From assembly GCA_902476765.1 (NCBI GenBank), contig CABSEJ010000074.1, positions 1-15,039 on the forward strand: DNA of 15,039 bases, written 5' to 3'. Shown here in pieces: positions 7,786 to 14,985 of the stretch. Position 1 is the first letter of the stretch; each line of letters starts with the position of its first letter. Below the pieces are notes generated by a model. The model did not search any database and had not been told where the DNA came from. It saw only the letters and a program-made list of their open reading frames with translations. This DNA is from an uncultured Blautia sp. (GTDB lineage Bacteria > Bacillota > Clostridia > Lachnospirales > Lachnospiraceae). The position numbers were made by a program, and so were the translations under genes.

Positions 7786-8337
7786 TGGTTTTGTCGTCTT
7801 AGGCGAAAAAAACAAAAGACTGAAAAACGCCACTTCCTCCTGGCACCAGTATGCCATATGGCAGCGGCTGGCTAAATCCGCCACTAAGATACAATAGGCA
7901 GACACACAGGAAGCCTTTTTTTCCGGCTGTCTGCAGGGATTTCCCATCTTCTTCTCACAAACTTTGCAGATACCGCAGGGACCTGCCAGCACCGGCAGAA
8001 ACGGTGAAATACGGCCAGACAAATTATCAATAAGCCCCCATGTCATCTGGTTGTGCCGGTGCTTGATTTCTCCTGTTTCCCGGCTGTCTGTCATATCCTT
8101 TACCGGAGTCAGGGTCTGAAGCACCAAAACCTTCTGGTATTGCAAAGCCCGCTCCTTCATTTCCTCCGGAGTTCCGCACTCCGGGGGACAAGAATAATTT
8201 GCTCCGTAATTTCCGCAGTAATTATCCCGGCAGTATTTTCTCAGGCTGCTGTCAAAGTGCAGCTCATTTGTGTCTATAATCTCAGCACTGTCAAATCCTG
8301 CTTCTTTTGCTTTTCTTAAAATTTCCTCTTCCGTCAC
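7771..8337 (-). CDS. DUF2284 cysteine-rich predicted metal-binding protein
   Basis: This 188-residue small cytoplasmic protein has the two DUF2284 cysteine clusters. The first is C36, C41, C50, C54 in CRDNYCGNYGANYSCPPECG. The second is C121, C124, C127, C135 in CGICKVCEKKMGNPC, with C144 soon after. Such spacing suggests an iron-sulphur or other metal site. Family function is unknown. The start is GTG, supported by GGAGG 8 bases upstream. It lies 57 bases after the anchored protein gene, with no clear promoter or terminator between them, so the two may be co-transcribed. Confidence 0.85.
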   Translation of the reverse strand: MTEEEILRKAKEAGFDSAEIIDTNELHFDSSLRKYCRDNYCGNYGANYSCPPECGTPEEMKERALQYQKVLVLQTLTPVKDMTDSRETGEIKHRHNQMTWGLIDNLSGRISPFLPVLAGPCGICKVCEKKMGNPCRQPEKKASCVSAYCILVADLASRCHMAYWCQEEVAFFSLLFFSPKTTKPGTKE

Positions 8338-8394
8338 TTTCTATTCCTCCCCTGCCGTCAACTAAAACAAAACTTTTATCCTCTAATATAACCA

Positions 8395-9276
8395 TTATTC
8401 CGCTGTAGCGGGTGTGGAAAAACCGTAATCTGCGGTTCCCGCCTCCCAGGTTCCTGTTACCAGATACACATATCCCGGCTCTGCGGTAAATTGAAAATTC
8501 CCGGAATCCGTCTCTTGTACAGAAATTTCTCTTTCCTCCGGAATATCCCCTGCGTTCTGTCCAAAAGCGCCTGCCAGAGAATCCTCCCATACCAGAATTT
8601 TCACCTGCTGAGGTCTCTCGTTAAACTGCAGCTCCATATCCATGGGCTGGGAAAGCTTGTTTACCTCTGTAAGATTTTCTGCCTGCAAAATATGCGGGGC
8701 GTCTGTAGTCATTGTTTTTGTTTCACCGTTTTCCTCTTCATAGCTCCAGGTATAGCTTAAAGGTTCCGGAATTATCACCGAAACTGCTCCCAGCCGGTCT
8801 GTATAACAAACATTCAGATGGGGACGTTCTGCCGGGTCTTTTGGCACGAATAATTCGCTGAGATAATGGCTGAATTTTTCCAGATACTCCTGGTTTTTCT
8901 GCTCTGTCCTCTGTATCTTAGAAATACCGTGATACTGGGCCGGATAAGACTCTGCAATCACCCCGTTTCCCCAGATATTCACCACATCCCCGGAGTTTAA
9001 ATCCTCTTCTTCCATCTCTTCCCCTGCTTCGTCAAACAGGCCGCCTTCCGGTATGGTTCCGCTGAACGGATATTCATCCGTCAAATTTATAAAAATAGAA
9101 TTTCCCTCTTCATCCTCTAAATACAAGGCTTTCAATGCGTACTCTCCCTTAATCTGCTCCTCTTCCCCATTTTCCCTCTCTCCGAAAAAGGTACCCTTTA
9201 TCCAATTGGCTGCCAGAAATAAGAGCATGGTGGCCAGCAATACGCCCACATAAACCATAGGATTTCGTTTCTTCAT
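8395..9276 (-). CDS. Membrane-anchored extracytoplasmic protein, function unknown
   Basis: This protein of 293 residues starts with a short basic stretch and one hydrophobic segment (about 8-26), then a long polar region. There is no lipobox cysteine, so this is a signal anchor rather than a lipoprotein. Residues about 46-122 contain LEDEEGNSIFINLTD and SGDVVNIWGNGVIAESYPAQ. That pattern resembles the small beta-barrel DUF3221-type extracellular domains, which is an impression only. The C-terminal half has beta-rich segments ending in GYVYLVTGTWEAG. GGAGG 5 bases before the ATG at 9276 decides the start over the frame start at 9318. I do not recognise a named family and suggest no function. 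Confidence 0.7.
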   Translation of the reverse strand: MKKRNPMVYVGVLLATMLLFLAANWIKGTFFGERENGEEEQIKGEYALKALYLEDEEGNSIFINLTDEYPFSGTIPEGGLFDEAGEEMEEEDLNSGDVVNIWGNGVIAESYPAQYHGISKIQRTEQKNQEYLEKFSHYLSELFVPKDPAERPHLNVCYTDRLGAVSVIIPEPLSYTWSYEEENGETKTMTTDAPHILQAENLTEVNKLSQPMDMELQFNERPQQVKILVWEDSLAGAFGQNAGDIPEEREISVQETDSGNFQFTAEPGYVYLVTGTWEAGTADYGFSTPATAE

Positions 9277-9281
9277 ACAAA

Positions 9282-9286
9282 CCTCC
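9282..9286 (-). promoter_or_regulatory. Ribosome binding site fixing the anchored protein start
   Basis: GGAGG on the minus strand lies 5 bases before the ATG at 9276. Starting there puts the hydrophobic anchor right behind a short basic N-terminus. Confidence 0.75.
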
Positions 9287-9306
9287 ATTTTCTTTTTTCT
9301 GCTCTC

Positions 9307-9334
9307 AGAATACCACATTCTCTATCCCTGTACA
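9307..9334 (-). promoter_or_regulatory. Possible extended -10 promoter for the anchored protein gene
   Basis: On the minus strand, TGG precedes TATTCT (9307-9312), giving an extended -10. A weak -35 TGTACA (9329-9334) sits 16 bases upstream. The placement about 30 bases before the start codon is sensible, but the hexamers are only partial matches. Confidence 0.4.
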
Positions 9335-9373
9335 ACTCCCCTTCCCTGTATCTTGAGGGGCTTGAACAAAACC

Positions 9374-9430
9374 AAAAAGGACTGCAGCCAAAAACTGTTT
9401 AATAACAGTCATAACTGCAGTCCTGTTTTT
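9374..9430 (-). terminator. Terminator of the methyltransferase-transporter operon
   Basis: CTGCAGTCCT (9415-9424) and AGGACTGCAG (9378-9387) form a perfect 10-bp stem. The minus strand then reads TTTTTGGTTTTG. The loop holds a second perfect stem, ACTGTT/AACAGT (9394-9399 and 9404-9409). On the plus strand GTTTTTCTTCTTT follows, so the element could stop transcription both ways. It lies about 45 bases after the SSS transporter stop. A weaker hairpin, TTTGCC/GGCAAA (9435-9456), precedes it. Confidence 0.85.
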
Positions 9431-9467
9431 CTTCTTTGCCGATGCACTCTGGCAAAAGGCATTTTTT

Positions 9468-10898
9468 TCATTTCCAGGTCTGGTCTTTACAGAATTTATT
9501 GGAAATCAACATTCCCAAAGTAGTCACTGCCACTGCAGGAATCACGCCGCCTCCCAGGATACTTTGAAGGCCAGGAATCAGCTCAAAAGCAATTCCCACA
9601 ATCACGCCGCCGCTCATGCCGATTTTTGCCGCAGTAACGCTCATTTTAGAACGGAACCCGGGAGATTTCCTATCCCGGGAAATCAGTCCGATAACAAAAG
9701 CAGGAATCAGCACTCCCCCGCATATCGTATAGCCATAAGTTCCCAGGGCATAGATAAAAGAACCGTACATCCCGGAAAGAATAGCCACCACTCCGGCGCA
9801 GAGAGTAGCTATTTTGGCATACCGGACACTGGTCTTTCCGTCCAGTTTCCCCCTGGGGTCAATAATATCCGACACCAGATTAGCTGCTGCGCAGTTTAAA
9901 TGGGTATCCGCACAGGACATACAGGCAGCCAGCACACTTTCTGCCAGAATTATCCCGCAAATAGGCGGCATTTTATTCTGAATGAGCCACACCAGCGCCT
10001 GGTCTCCCTGGTCAGAAAACATCAGGGATACAATGCCCAGCAAAATCATAATAAAAACCAGAATGATGTTCATAAAAAAAGTAAGCCCATATGCTTTTCT
10101 GGCAGTCTGTACGTCCTTAGCCGCAAAAGCTCTGTTCCAGAAAATAGGGTTGGAAACAGCCCCTACCAATCCCGTAAGAAAACTGGACAGGATTGCCACA
10201 GGCTTATCTGCAAACAGGTTCCACTTATCCGGCTCTACCTGTATAATCTGCTCCCGTAAATATCCAAAATCAAAGTGAAATAGCTTCAAACCGAAATAGA
10301 CTACTAAAACAGCAAAAATAAGCTGAATAGTGCCGTGAAGGGCGTCTGCATAAATGACTGCCTTTAGTCCTCCGCTTACTGTATAAAATACAAAAATTAC
10401 CCCGCAGGCCAGAACCGCTATTTTGTAATCAATACCAAATACCTGCTCCAGCACATAGGCTACGCCCATAATCTGAGCCCCCGGCCAGACTACATTTGGC
10501 ATCAGGGCAGCCACGCCTCCTACTCTGCGAATCTGGGCATCTCCACCGAAAAGATAATCCGAGATAAAATGGGGCATGGAAAAATATTTAAATCTGGACA
10601 AATAGGGAGCCAGGATATATCCCATGATAATACCGCCCAGAAAACCTTCTCCCAGCCACAGCCAGTATGCGCTGATACCCTCCATGGCGCCTCTTCCCGC
10701 CTGGCCGATAAAATTTCCGGCCCCGCTGAAGCTGGCCCAGGCCGTAAGGAATAAAAGCAAAGTTCCTGTCTTTTTTCCTCCTATGAAATACTCTTCTGAG
10801 CTGTTGGAGCTGCCTCTGATTTTCAGTCCTATGCCAAAACAAAAAATCAAGTCTGCAATCACCAGTACAGCAGAAATCATCATATAACTTCGGGACAT
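9468..10898 (-). CDS. Sodium:solute symporter (SSS family)
   Basis: This 476-residue inner-membrane transporter has about 13 hydrophobic segments, as usual for the family. Recognisable features are EEYFIGGKKTG early on, the FYTVSGGLKAVIYADALHG segment typical of SSS proteins, and SCADTHLNCAAANLVSDI (about 328-345). The last aligns with the helix that binds Na+ in PutP-type carriers. It would import a small solute, such as an organic acid, sugar, proline- or betaine-like compound, using a sodium gradient. The start at 10898 is set by GGGAGG 8 bases upstream; the frame opens earlier with a GTG inside the ribosome site. It is the last gene of the operon, 45 bases after the MFS gene. Substrate unknown, but it probably feeds the enzymes upstream. 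Confidence 0.92.
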   Translation of the reverse strand: MSRSYMMISAVLVIADLIFCFGIGLKIRGSSNSSEEYFIGGKKTGTLLLFLTAWASFSGAGNFIGQAGRGAMEGISAYWLWLGEGFLGGIIMGYILAPYLSRFKYFSMPHFISDYLFGGDAQIRRVGGVAALMPNVVWPGAQIMGVAYVLEQVFGIDYKIAVLACGVIFVFYTVSGGLKAVIYADALHGTIQLIFAVLVVYFGLKLFHFDFGYLREQIIQVEPDKWNLFADKPVAILSSFLTGLVGAVSNPIFWNRAFAAKDVQTARKAYGLTFFMNIILVFIMILLGIVSLMFSDQGDQALVWLIQNKMPPICGIILAESVLAACMSCADTHLNCAAANLVSDIIDPRGKLDGKTSVRYAKIATLCAGVVAILSGMYGSFIYALGTYGYTICGGVLIPAFVIGLISRDRKSPGFRSKMSVTAAKIGMSGGVIVGIAFELIPGLQSILGGGVIPAVAVTTLGMLISNKFCKDQTWK

Positions 10899-10906
10899 TT
10901 CCCGCA

Positions 10907-10912
10907 CCTCCC
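10907..10912 (-). promoter_or_regulatory. Ribosome binding site fixing the SSS transporter start
   Basis: GGGAGG on the minus strand is 8 bases from the ATG at 10898 and touches the alternative GTG at 10907, which it therefore rules out. Confidence 0.8.
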
Positions 10913-10943
10913 TTTATGCATTTTCTTCACGGATTTCTTTTTC

Positions 10944-12266
10944 TTACCCTCTCTGGACATTACCCTCTCTGCCTATTCTCTTCAGCTTTTTAGAATATCT
11001 ATAGGTAAGAATTCCCACCAGGATTCCAATGATTCCGCAGCCAATAGACCAAAACCAGATATAGTCGTAGCCCTTTTTCCCATAAGCGTCCAGCCAGGTT
11101 CCGGCCAGCTTTGCAAAATATACATCCGGAAGATAACAAAGCATAGATATGATACCCGTAGCAATTCCCGTCATAGACAGGGGAATTCCCACCTCGTTAA
11201 GGGTGGCAAAATAAATCCCTCTCATACCCGAATACACGATAGCAAAGGCAAAAGAAATTACCAGACACAGTACAAATGCGTTTTTGGTAAACACCAAGGC
11301 TACACACAACACCGAAGCTCCTGCCAGATAAACCGCCAGAGTCTTGGCTTTAGAGCCTACCTTGTCTGAAATAAATCCTATAGCAAAGGTCATAGCCGCC
11401 GCAATAATATAGTTGCGGATAATGGCAAAGGTGCTGGCCGTTGTCTCCGAGATGCCCAGCACATTCACTGTGTAGGCTCCAAGATAACCGTTTCCCGCTG
11501 AAGTAAAGGAAAAACAGCAGAACACCAAAGCGGAAATCAGCCAGGTTCCCGGCATTTTCAAAACCCGTACCACATTGCCCAGGCTGAATTTCTCCTGTAC
11601 CTCATTTCCGGATTCCTCTGCTCCCACAACTTTTGCCGGAATAAACAAAAATACCAGCAAGGAAAACAGTACAAAAAGCCCGCCGCTTAAAAACATCAGG
11701 TTTCTCCACTGTATTCCTAAAGTCTCCGGGTCTATTCTCCCTTCTCCCAAGGTAGCCTTCCCCAAAAGAGCTACCCCTGCAAAGCCTATGAGCATTCCAA
11801 AAATTCCCCGGACAAACTCAGAAGTGGAGAACATCCTCCCTTGTTCCTTTTCATTTCCCATTTTTCTGGTAAGCTTCAGATATGCGGACCAGATTAAAAA
11901 GCTGGTTCCCACTCCGTACAAGAGATGGATGATAATAATGGAAAGTTTCCCCGGTACAATCCCAAACCAAAAGGAGCAGAGTCCCATGAGAAGCCCTCCC
12001 CCAATCAGCAGCCATTTTTCCTGAAAACGGTCTGCGAAAATGCCCCCGAAAGGGTAACCCAGCATGGAAACAATACCGAAAGCCATACCGAAATCCCCAA
12101 TAAAACTGTTCACCGACTCCGCCGGCACTATCTGCTTATACTGGGTAAATAACACACACATCTGGTCATAATAGCTGTATCTCAAAAAAGGCACATAAAC
12201 CATGATTCCTGCCATCAAGGCACACAAAACTACCACAAACCAGCGCTTAATACCCGTAATTTTCAT
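10944..12266 (-). CDS. Major facilitator superfamily transporter
   Basis: This 440-residue membrane protein has 12 likely transmembrane segments in two halves. The loop GYPFGGIFADRFQEKW between segments 2 and 3 is the MFS signature (G-x-x-x-D-R-x type). The corresponding site in the second half reads FAIGFISDKVGSKAK. It would carry a small solute driven by an ion gradient. The start at 12266 is set by AGGGGG 8 bases upstream; the GTG at 12287 lies before that site. It follows the MttB-like gene after 76 bases that contain a large hairpin and precedes the SSS gene. Two transporters of different families in one operon suggest either uptake plus product export, or two related substrates. Substrate not predictable. 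Confidence 0.92.
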   Translation of the reverse strand: MKITGIKRWFVVVLCALMAGIMVYVPFLRYSYYDQMCVLFTQYKQIVPAESVNSFIGDFGMAFGIVSMLGYPFGGIFADRFQEKWLLIGGGLLMGLCSFWFGIVPGKLSIIIIHLLYGVGTSFLIWSAYLKLTRKMGNEKEQGRMFSTSEFVRGIFGMLIGFAGVALLGKATLGEGRIDPETLGIQWRNLMFLSGGLFVLFSLLVFLFIPAKVVGAEESGNEVQEKFSLGNVVRVLKMPGTWLISALVFCCFSFTSAGNGYLGAYTVNVLGISETTASTFAIIRNYIIAAAMTFAIGFISDKVGSKAKTLAVYLAGASVLCVALVFTKNAFVLCLVISFAFAIVYSGMRGIYFATLNEVGIPLSMTGIATGIISMLCYLPDVYFAKLAGTWLDAYGKKGYDYIWFWSIGCGIIGILVGILTYRYSKKLKRIGREGNVQRG

Positions 12267-12274
12267 ACGCAATG

Positions 12275-12280
12275 CCCCCT
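12275..12280 (-). promoter_or_regulatory. Ribosome binding site fixing the MFS start
   Basis: AGGGGG on the minus strand lies 8 bases before the ATG at 12266 and inside the longer open frame, excluding the GTG at 12287. Confidence 0.7.
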
Positions 12281-12289
12281 GTTTCACAA

Positions 12290-12334
12290 GCCAATATATG
12301 CCGGAAGCTTTGCCCCGCCCCGGCGTATACTGGC
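12290..12334 (-). repeat. Large intercistronic hairpin between the MttB-like and MFS genes
   Basis: GCCAGTATACGCCGG and CCGGCATATATTGGC on the minus strand can form a 15-bp stem with one G-U pair and one C-A mismatch, around a 15-base GC-rich loop. No T-run follows, so it is unlikely to be a simple terminator. It starts 8 bases after the MttB-like stop and ends 9 bases before the MFS ribosome site. It may protect the upstream message from 3' decay or reduce expression of the transporters. Confidence 0.7.
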
Positions 12335-12342
12335 GTTATCCT

Positions 12343-13755
12343 TTATATGGACCGGATTCTTGCAAATTCATCTTCACTTATCCCTGCTTTTCCAAGGACA
12401 GCCTCTACCCGCTTTCTGTCTTCCTGGTCAAGCACCGGAGGATTGTCTTCATATTTTTTCAGCAGCCGCTCCATCTCTCTGTCAATGCTTTCCTTAAAGT
12501 AGTTACTGTCTGTGGCATTTCTGGAACCCACTTTTGGAGAATACAAATCCATATAATTTTCCAAAGTATAATCCGATGTGACAAAGCTTCCGCTGTGTCC
12601 CATTTCTTTGATTTCCTCCAGATTCAGAGTTTCTTCATTTACCTCAATAGGTGTAAAGGAAGCCTTTACCTGGCGAATAATTTCAAAGTCAATAATCATC
12701 TTCTCAAAGGAGGTTGCATTTACACTGTCCATAACCCCTCCTGCTTCCATAACCAGATTGATTCCATGACGGTAAGCAGAGGAGAAAGTCAGCATAGATT
12801 CATAGCCGGCCTGGCAATTGATGACAGGAGCGTCTGTCTGACAACCGCCTCCTCTGGAAGGAAGTCCGTAAAATTTCCCCATGTTTACCGCAAATCCCTG
12901 CATTAAAGTACCTTCCGGAGCAGCGCATGCAAAGGTAATGCCTCCCCGCAAGTCCGCTGCTGTGGACTGAATACCCAGAACCACCGGAGTTCCCGGACGA
13001 ATCATCTGAGCCAGAACAATTCCCGCCAAATCCTCGGCAATGCCGCTGGCCAGACTTCCTGCCATAGAAAGGGAACCAGTGGCCCCCAGCATAGTGGCCG
13101 GACAAAGAATGGCCGGCTGTCCGTACTGCGCCAAAAGCATAAGGCAGTCCAACATTCTCTCATCCAGAGTAAGGGGTGAAACTGTGTTAATAAGCGCTAT
13201 CATCCTGGGCTTTTGGGCCATGGCCTCCGGCCCTCCGAAAAGCTGGCAGCCTGCCTCCAAAATCAGTTCCATCTCTTTTTTATATCCTGTGGGAAGCATA
13301 ATGGCTTTATCTGAATGAAGCAGAGTCCCGTAGAACATTTCTACTGCTGCAGTCTCCTCAGGCACATCCTGAGGTTGTATCAAAATGCCTCCGTTAATGG
13401 AGTAAATATCCTCTGCCTGAATAAGCTTCAGGCTTTTCGTATAATCCTTCATGGTTCCCGGTCTGCGGTTCCCATCCCAATCATCAATAAATGCACAGCC
13501 GTAAGTAGGTGCCGGATTTACCGTTTCTCCTCCCACTGTCACATTATACCTGGGATTCCTGGCATAGATGGTAAAGCTGTCAGGAGCCATTTTTACCCAG
13601 TGCATTACCTGCTCCTCTGTAAAATAAGCAGTGTCTCCCTCTACCCGGATTCCATTTTCTTTCAGTATTTCCACTGCTTTTTTATTGTGGAAATTAACGC
13701 CCACTTCCTCCATAATCTCTATAGCTGCATTATGTATCATCTGCTCTTTTGACAT
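12343..13755 (-). CDS. MttB-superfamily (trimethylamine methyltransferase-like) protein, non-pyrrolysine type
   Basis: This 470-residue protein has the MttB-family TIM-barrel pattern: an N-terminal helical lead (AAIEIMEEVGV), PAPTYGCAFIDD (81-92), ALINTVSPLTLDERM (187-201), LCPATMLGATGSLSMAGSLA (217-236) and SRGGGCQTDAPVINCQAGYE (300-319). The frame is open throughout with no internal UAG, so no pyrrolysine is encoded. Characterised non-Pyl relatives take a methyl group from a quaternary amine and pass it to a corrinoid protein: MtgB of Desulfitobacterium (glycine betaine), and MtpB and MtcB of Eubacterium limosum (proline betaine, carnitine). The substrate here is unknown and no corrinoid protein gene is in view. 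AGGAGG 7 bases upstream sets the start at 13755, excluding 20 upstream residues. It lies between the TIM-barrel isomerase-like gene and the two transporters. Confidence 0.9.
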   Translation of the reverse strand: MSKEQMIHNAAIEIMEEVGVNFHNKKAVEILKENGIRVEGDTAYFTEEQVMHWVKMAPDSFTIYARNPRYNVTVGGETVNPAPTYGCAFIDDWDGNRRPGTMKDYTKSLKLIQAEDIYSINGGILIQPQDVPEETAAVEMFYGTLLHSDKAIMLPTGYKKEMELILEAGCQLFGGPEAMAQKPRMIALINTVSPLTLDERMLDCLMLLAQYGQPAILCPATMLGATGSLSMAGSLASGIAEDLAGIVLAQMIRPGTPVVLGIQSTAADLRGGITFACAAPEGTLMQGFAVNMGKFYGLPSRGGGCQTDAPVINCQAGYESMLTFSSAYRHGINLVMEAGGVMDSVNATSFEKMIIDFEIIRQVKASFTPIEVNEETLNLEEIKEMGHSGSFVTSDYTLENYMDLYSPKVGSRNATDSNYFKESIDREMERLLKKYEDNPPVLDQEDRKRVEAVLGKAGISEDEFARIRSI

Positions 13756-13762
13756 ATTCTTT

Positions 13763-13768
13763 CCTCCT
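13763..13768 (-). promoter_or_regulatory. Ribosome binding site fixing the MttB-like start
   Basis: AGGAGG on the minus strand is 7 bases from the ATG at 13755. The longer frame to 13815 would cover this site and the hairpin just upstream. Confidence 0.85.
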
Positions 13769-13776
13769 GTTATATT

Positions 13777-13796
13777 CAGGCAGCATCCGCCGCCTG
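13777..13796 (-). repeat. Intercistronic hairpin before the MttB-like gene
   Basis: CAGGCGGC GGAT GCTGCCTG on the minus strand forms an 8-bp stem (one G-U pair) with a 4-base loop. It ends 8 bases before the MttB-like ribosome site. No T-run follows. It may affect translation or message processing. Confidence 0.55.
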
Positions 13797-13828
13797 CTGA
13801 TTTTTTTCCAAACATACAATCTGCCGTA

Positions 13829-14767
13829 CTACCTGTTTCTCACGCCCAGTTTCAACACATCTCTCAGATAGCGGATACTCTCCTCGCATGCTTTCCATTC
13901 TCTGGCCCTGGCTTGCTCAATAGGCTCCTCCATACTCTGAAAAGCAATCTCATTTTCAAAAATAATCTTGTCCATGGAAGACAGCTCCCGAATCTGTCTC
14001 ACCATTCTGGGGCAATCCATAGAACCCTGACCATGAGGGGCACCTATGTCATGTACGCCCAAAGGGTCCACCACCATAATGTCATCACTAAAATGACAAC
14101 AGAATGCCTTAGGCAGCATCCGCTCCATAGCATAATAAGGGTTCTCCATAACCTGCAGGGGATTCATGGTATCCACACAGGTTCCGATAAGAGGATGATT
14201 CAGTTTATCCACAATCCAGAGAATCTCATCTGCAAAGGTATCTGTATGATTCTCAATAGCCACCTGCATGCCAAATTTTTCTATCAAAGGAATGGCCTCC
14301 TGAAATTCCTGGTACCGCAAAGCCATCTGCCTCATCACCTCCGGATGCATACAGGAGCCGTAAAGCTCCCTGGGTCTTACAATATCCAGACTAAACTTTA
14401 CCAGCTCTGCTCCCAAGGCATATCCAATTTCAAGGGCCTCCTTGACCGTACAATTCACCCTGGAATCGCTTCCCGCATGAAAAGAAGCATTAAACTCCAG
14501 AAACAGGCCATGGTCTTTGGCCGCCTCCCCAACTTTCTTTAAATTTTCTGTGCCAAAGGGATTTTCCTTATCCGTAGTCAGTAAATCCACCTTTGTAATT
14601 TGCAATCCGTCCAGCTCCCACTCTACGGCTTTATCCATCAGCTCATAGAGAGACATAGTCTGCTGAAAATAATAATCCTTTCCAAAACCCCAACTTTCTC
14701 CCAGTCCAAAAAAATGCAGGGTATAGGTATGCATCCCCAGCCTTAAAGGCCTGTTCTTATCTGCCAT
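13829..14767 (-). CDS. Sugar phosphate isomerase/epimerase-like TIM-barrel protein
   Basis: This 312-residue protein belongs to the xylose isomerase-like / AP endonuclease 2 TIM-barrel superfamily. Metal-binding residues are visible at strand ends: VAIENH (Glu172, His174), CVDTMN (Asp199), CCHFSDD (His225) and FENE (Glu271, Glu273). GAPHGQGSMD (243-252) matches the G-x-G loop seen in many members. Such enzymes isomerise, epimerise or dehydrate sugars and hydroxy- or keto-acids using a divalent metal. Here it is the first gene of the operon, 73 bases before the MttB-like gene, so it may process the product left after demethylation, or a methylated sugar-like substrate. AAGGAG lies about 9 bases before the ATG. 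The leader is about 145 bases. Confidence 0.87.
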   Translation of the reverse strand: MADKNRPLRLGMHTYTLHFFGLGESWGFGKDYYFQQTMSLYELMDKAVEWELDGLQITKVDLLTTDKENPFGTENLKKVGEAAKDHGLFLEFNASFHAGSDSRVNCTVKEALEIGYALGAELVKFSLDIVRPRELYGSCMHPEVMRQMALRYQEFQEAIPLIEKFGMQVAIENHTDTFADEILWIVDKLNHPLIGTCVDTMNPLQVMENPYYAMERMLPKAFCCHFSDDIMVVDPLGVHDIGAPHGQGSMDCPRMVRQIRELSSMDKIIFENEIAFQSMEEPIEQARAREWKACEESIRYLRDVLKLGVRNR

Positions 14768-14893
14768 AGACCTTCTCCTTTCCTACTAATCAGGTTTCCT
14801 CCTGCATCTGCCTCCGGCTGTTGCGGCAGGCTTCTGCTGCTTCTCTTTTTTATATTTTCTTACCTATCGTTTTCCTATTGCTTTGCGCCATAA

Positions 14894-14911
14894 AAGTGAA
14901 CATGTTTACTT
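14894..14911. promoter_or_regulatory. Operator O2, overlapping the start of transcription
   Basis: AAGTGAACATGTTTACTT is a palindrome with one mismatched pair; the symmetry extends to 24 bp (14891-14914). It lies just downstream of the -10 box, so a bound protein would block initiation or early elongation. It differs from O1, read on the other strand, at a single base in 18. Confidence 0.8.
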
Positions 14912-14919
14912 TTATCATT

Positions 14920-14948
14920 ATTATAAGCCTTATATTTTACAAAGTCAA
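14920..14948 (-). promoter_or_regulatory. Strong promoter of the isomerase-MttB-transporter operon
   Basis: On the minus strand, -35 TTGACT (14943-14948) and -10 TATAAT (14920-14925) are exactly 17 bases apart, matching 11 of 12 consensus bases. Transcription should start near 14913. Operators O1 and O2 flank the promoter on both sides. Confidence 0.9.
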
Positions 14949-14964
14949 GTAAACACGTTCACTT
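14947..14964. promoter_or_regulatory. Operator O1, abutting the -35 box
   Basis: Read on the minus strand, AAGTGAACGTGTTTACTT is an imperfect palindrome nearly identical to O2. It overlaps the last two bases of the -35 box. O1 and O2 centres are 53 bp apart, close to five helical turns. The look is that of a TetR- or LacI-type site; the regulator is not in the window. Confidence 0.8.
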
Positions 14965-14985
14965 TTTTATTCTTTTTCAGGCACA

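Noticed and set aside
12343..13755. In-frame amber codon for pyrrolysine in the MttB-like gene
   Set aside because: The reading frame is continuous over 470 codons with no internal stop of any kind, so the protein is of the non-pyrrolysine type.
14790..14807. Five-codon leader ORF (MQEET, minus strand) before the isomerase-like gene
   Set aside because: It is very short, with a poorly spaced ribosome site (GGAGG only 3 bases before the ATG), and has no run of a regulatory amino acid, so chance is more likely.
14768..14912. Possible cobalamin or other riboswitch in the leader of the isomerase-MttB operon
   Set aside because: The leader is only about 145 bases, shows no B12 box or recognisable multi-helix core, and no terminator or ribosome-site-blocking alternative structure.
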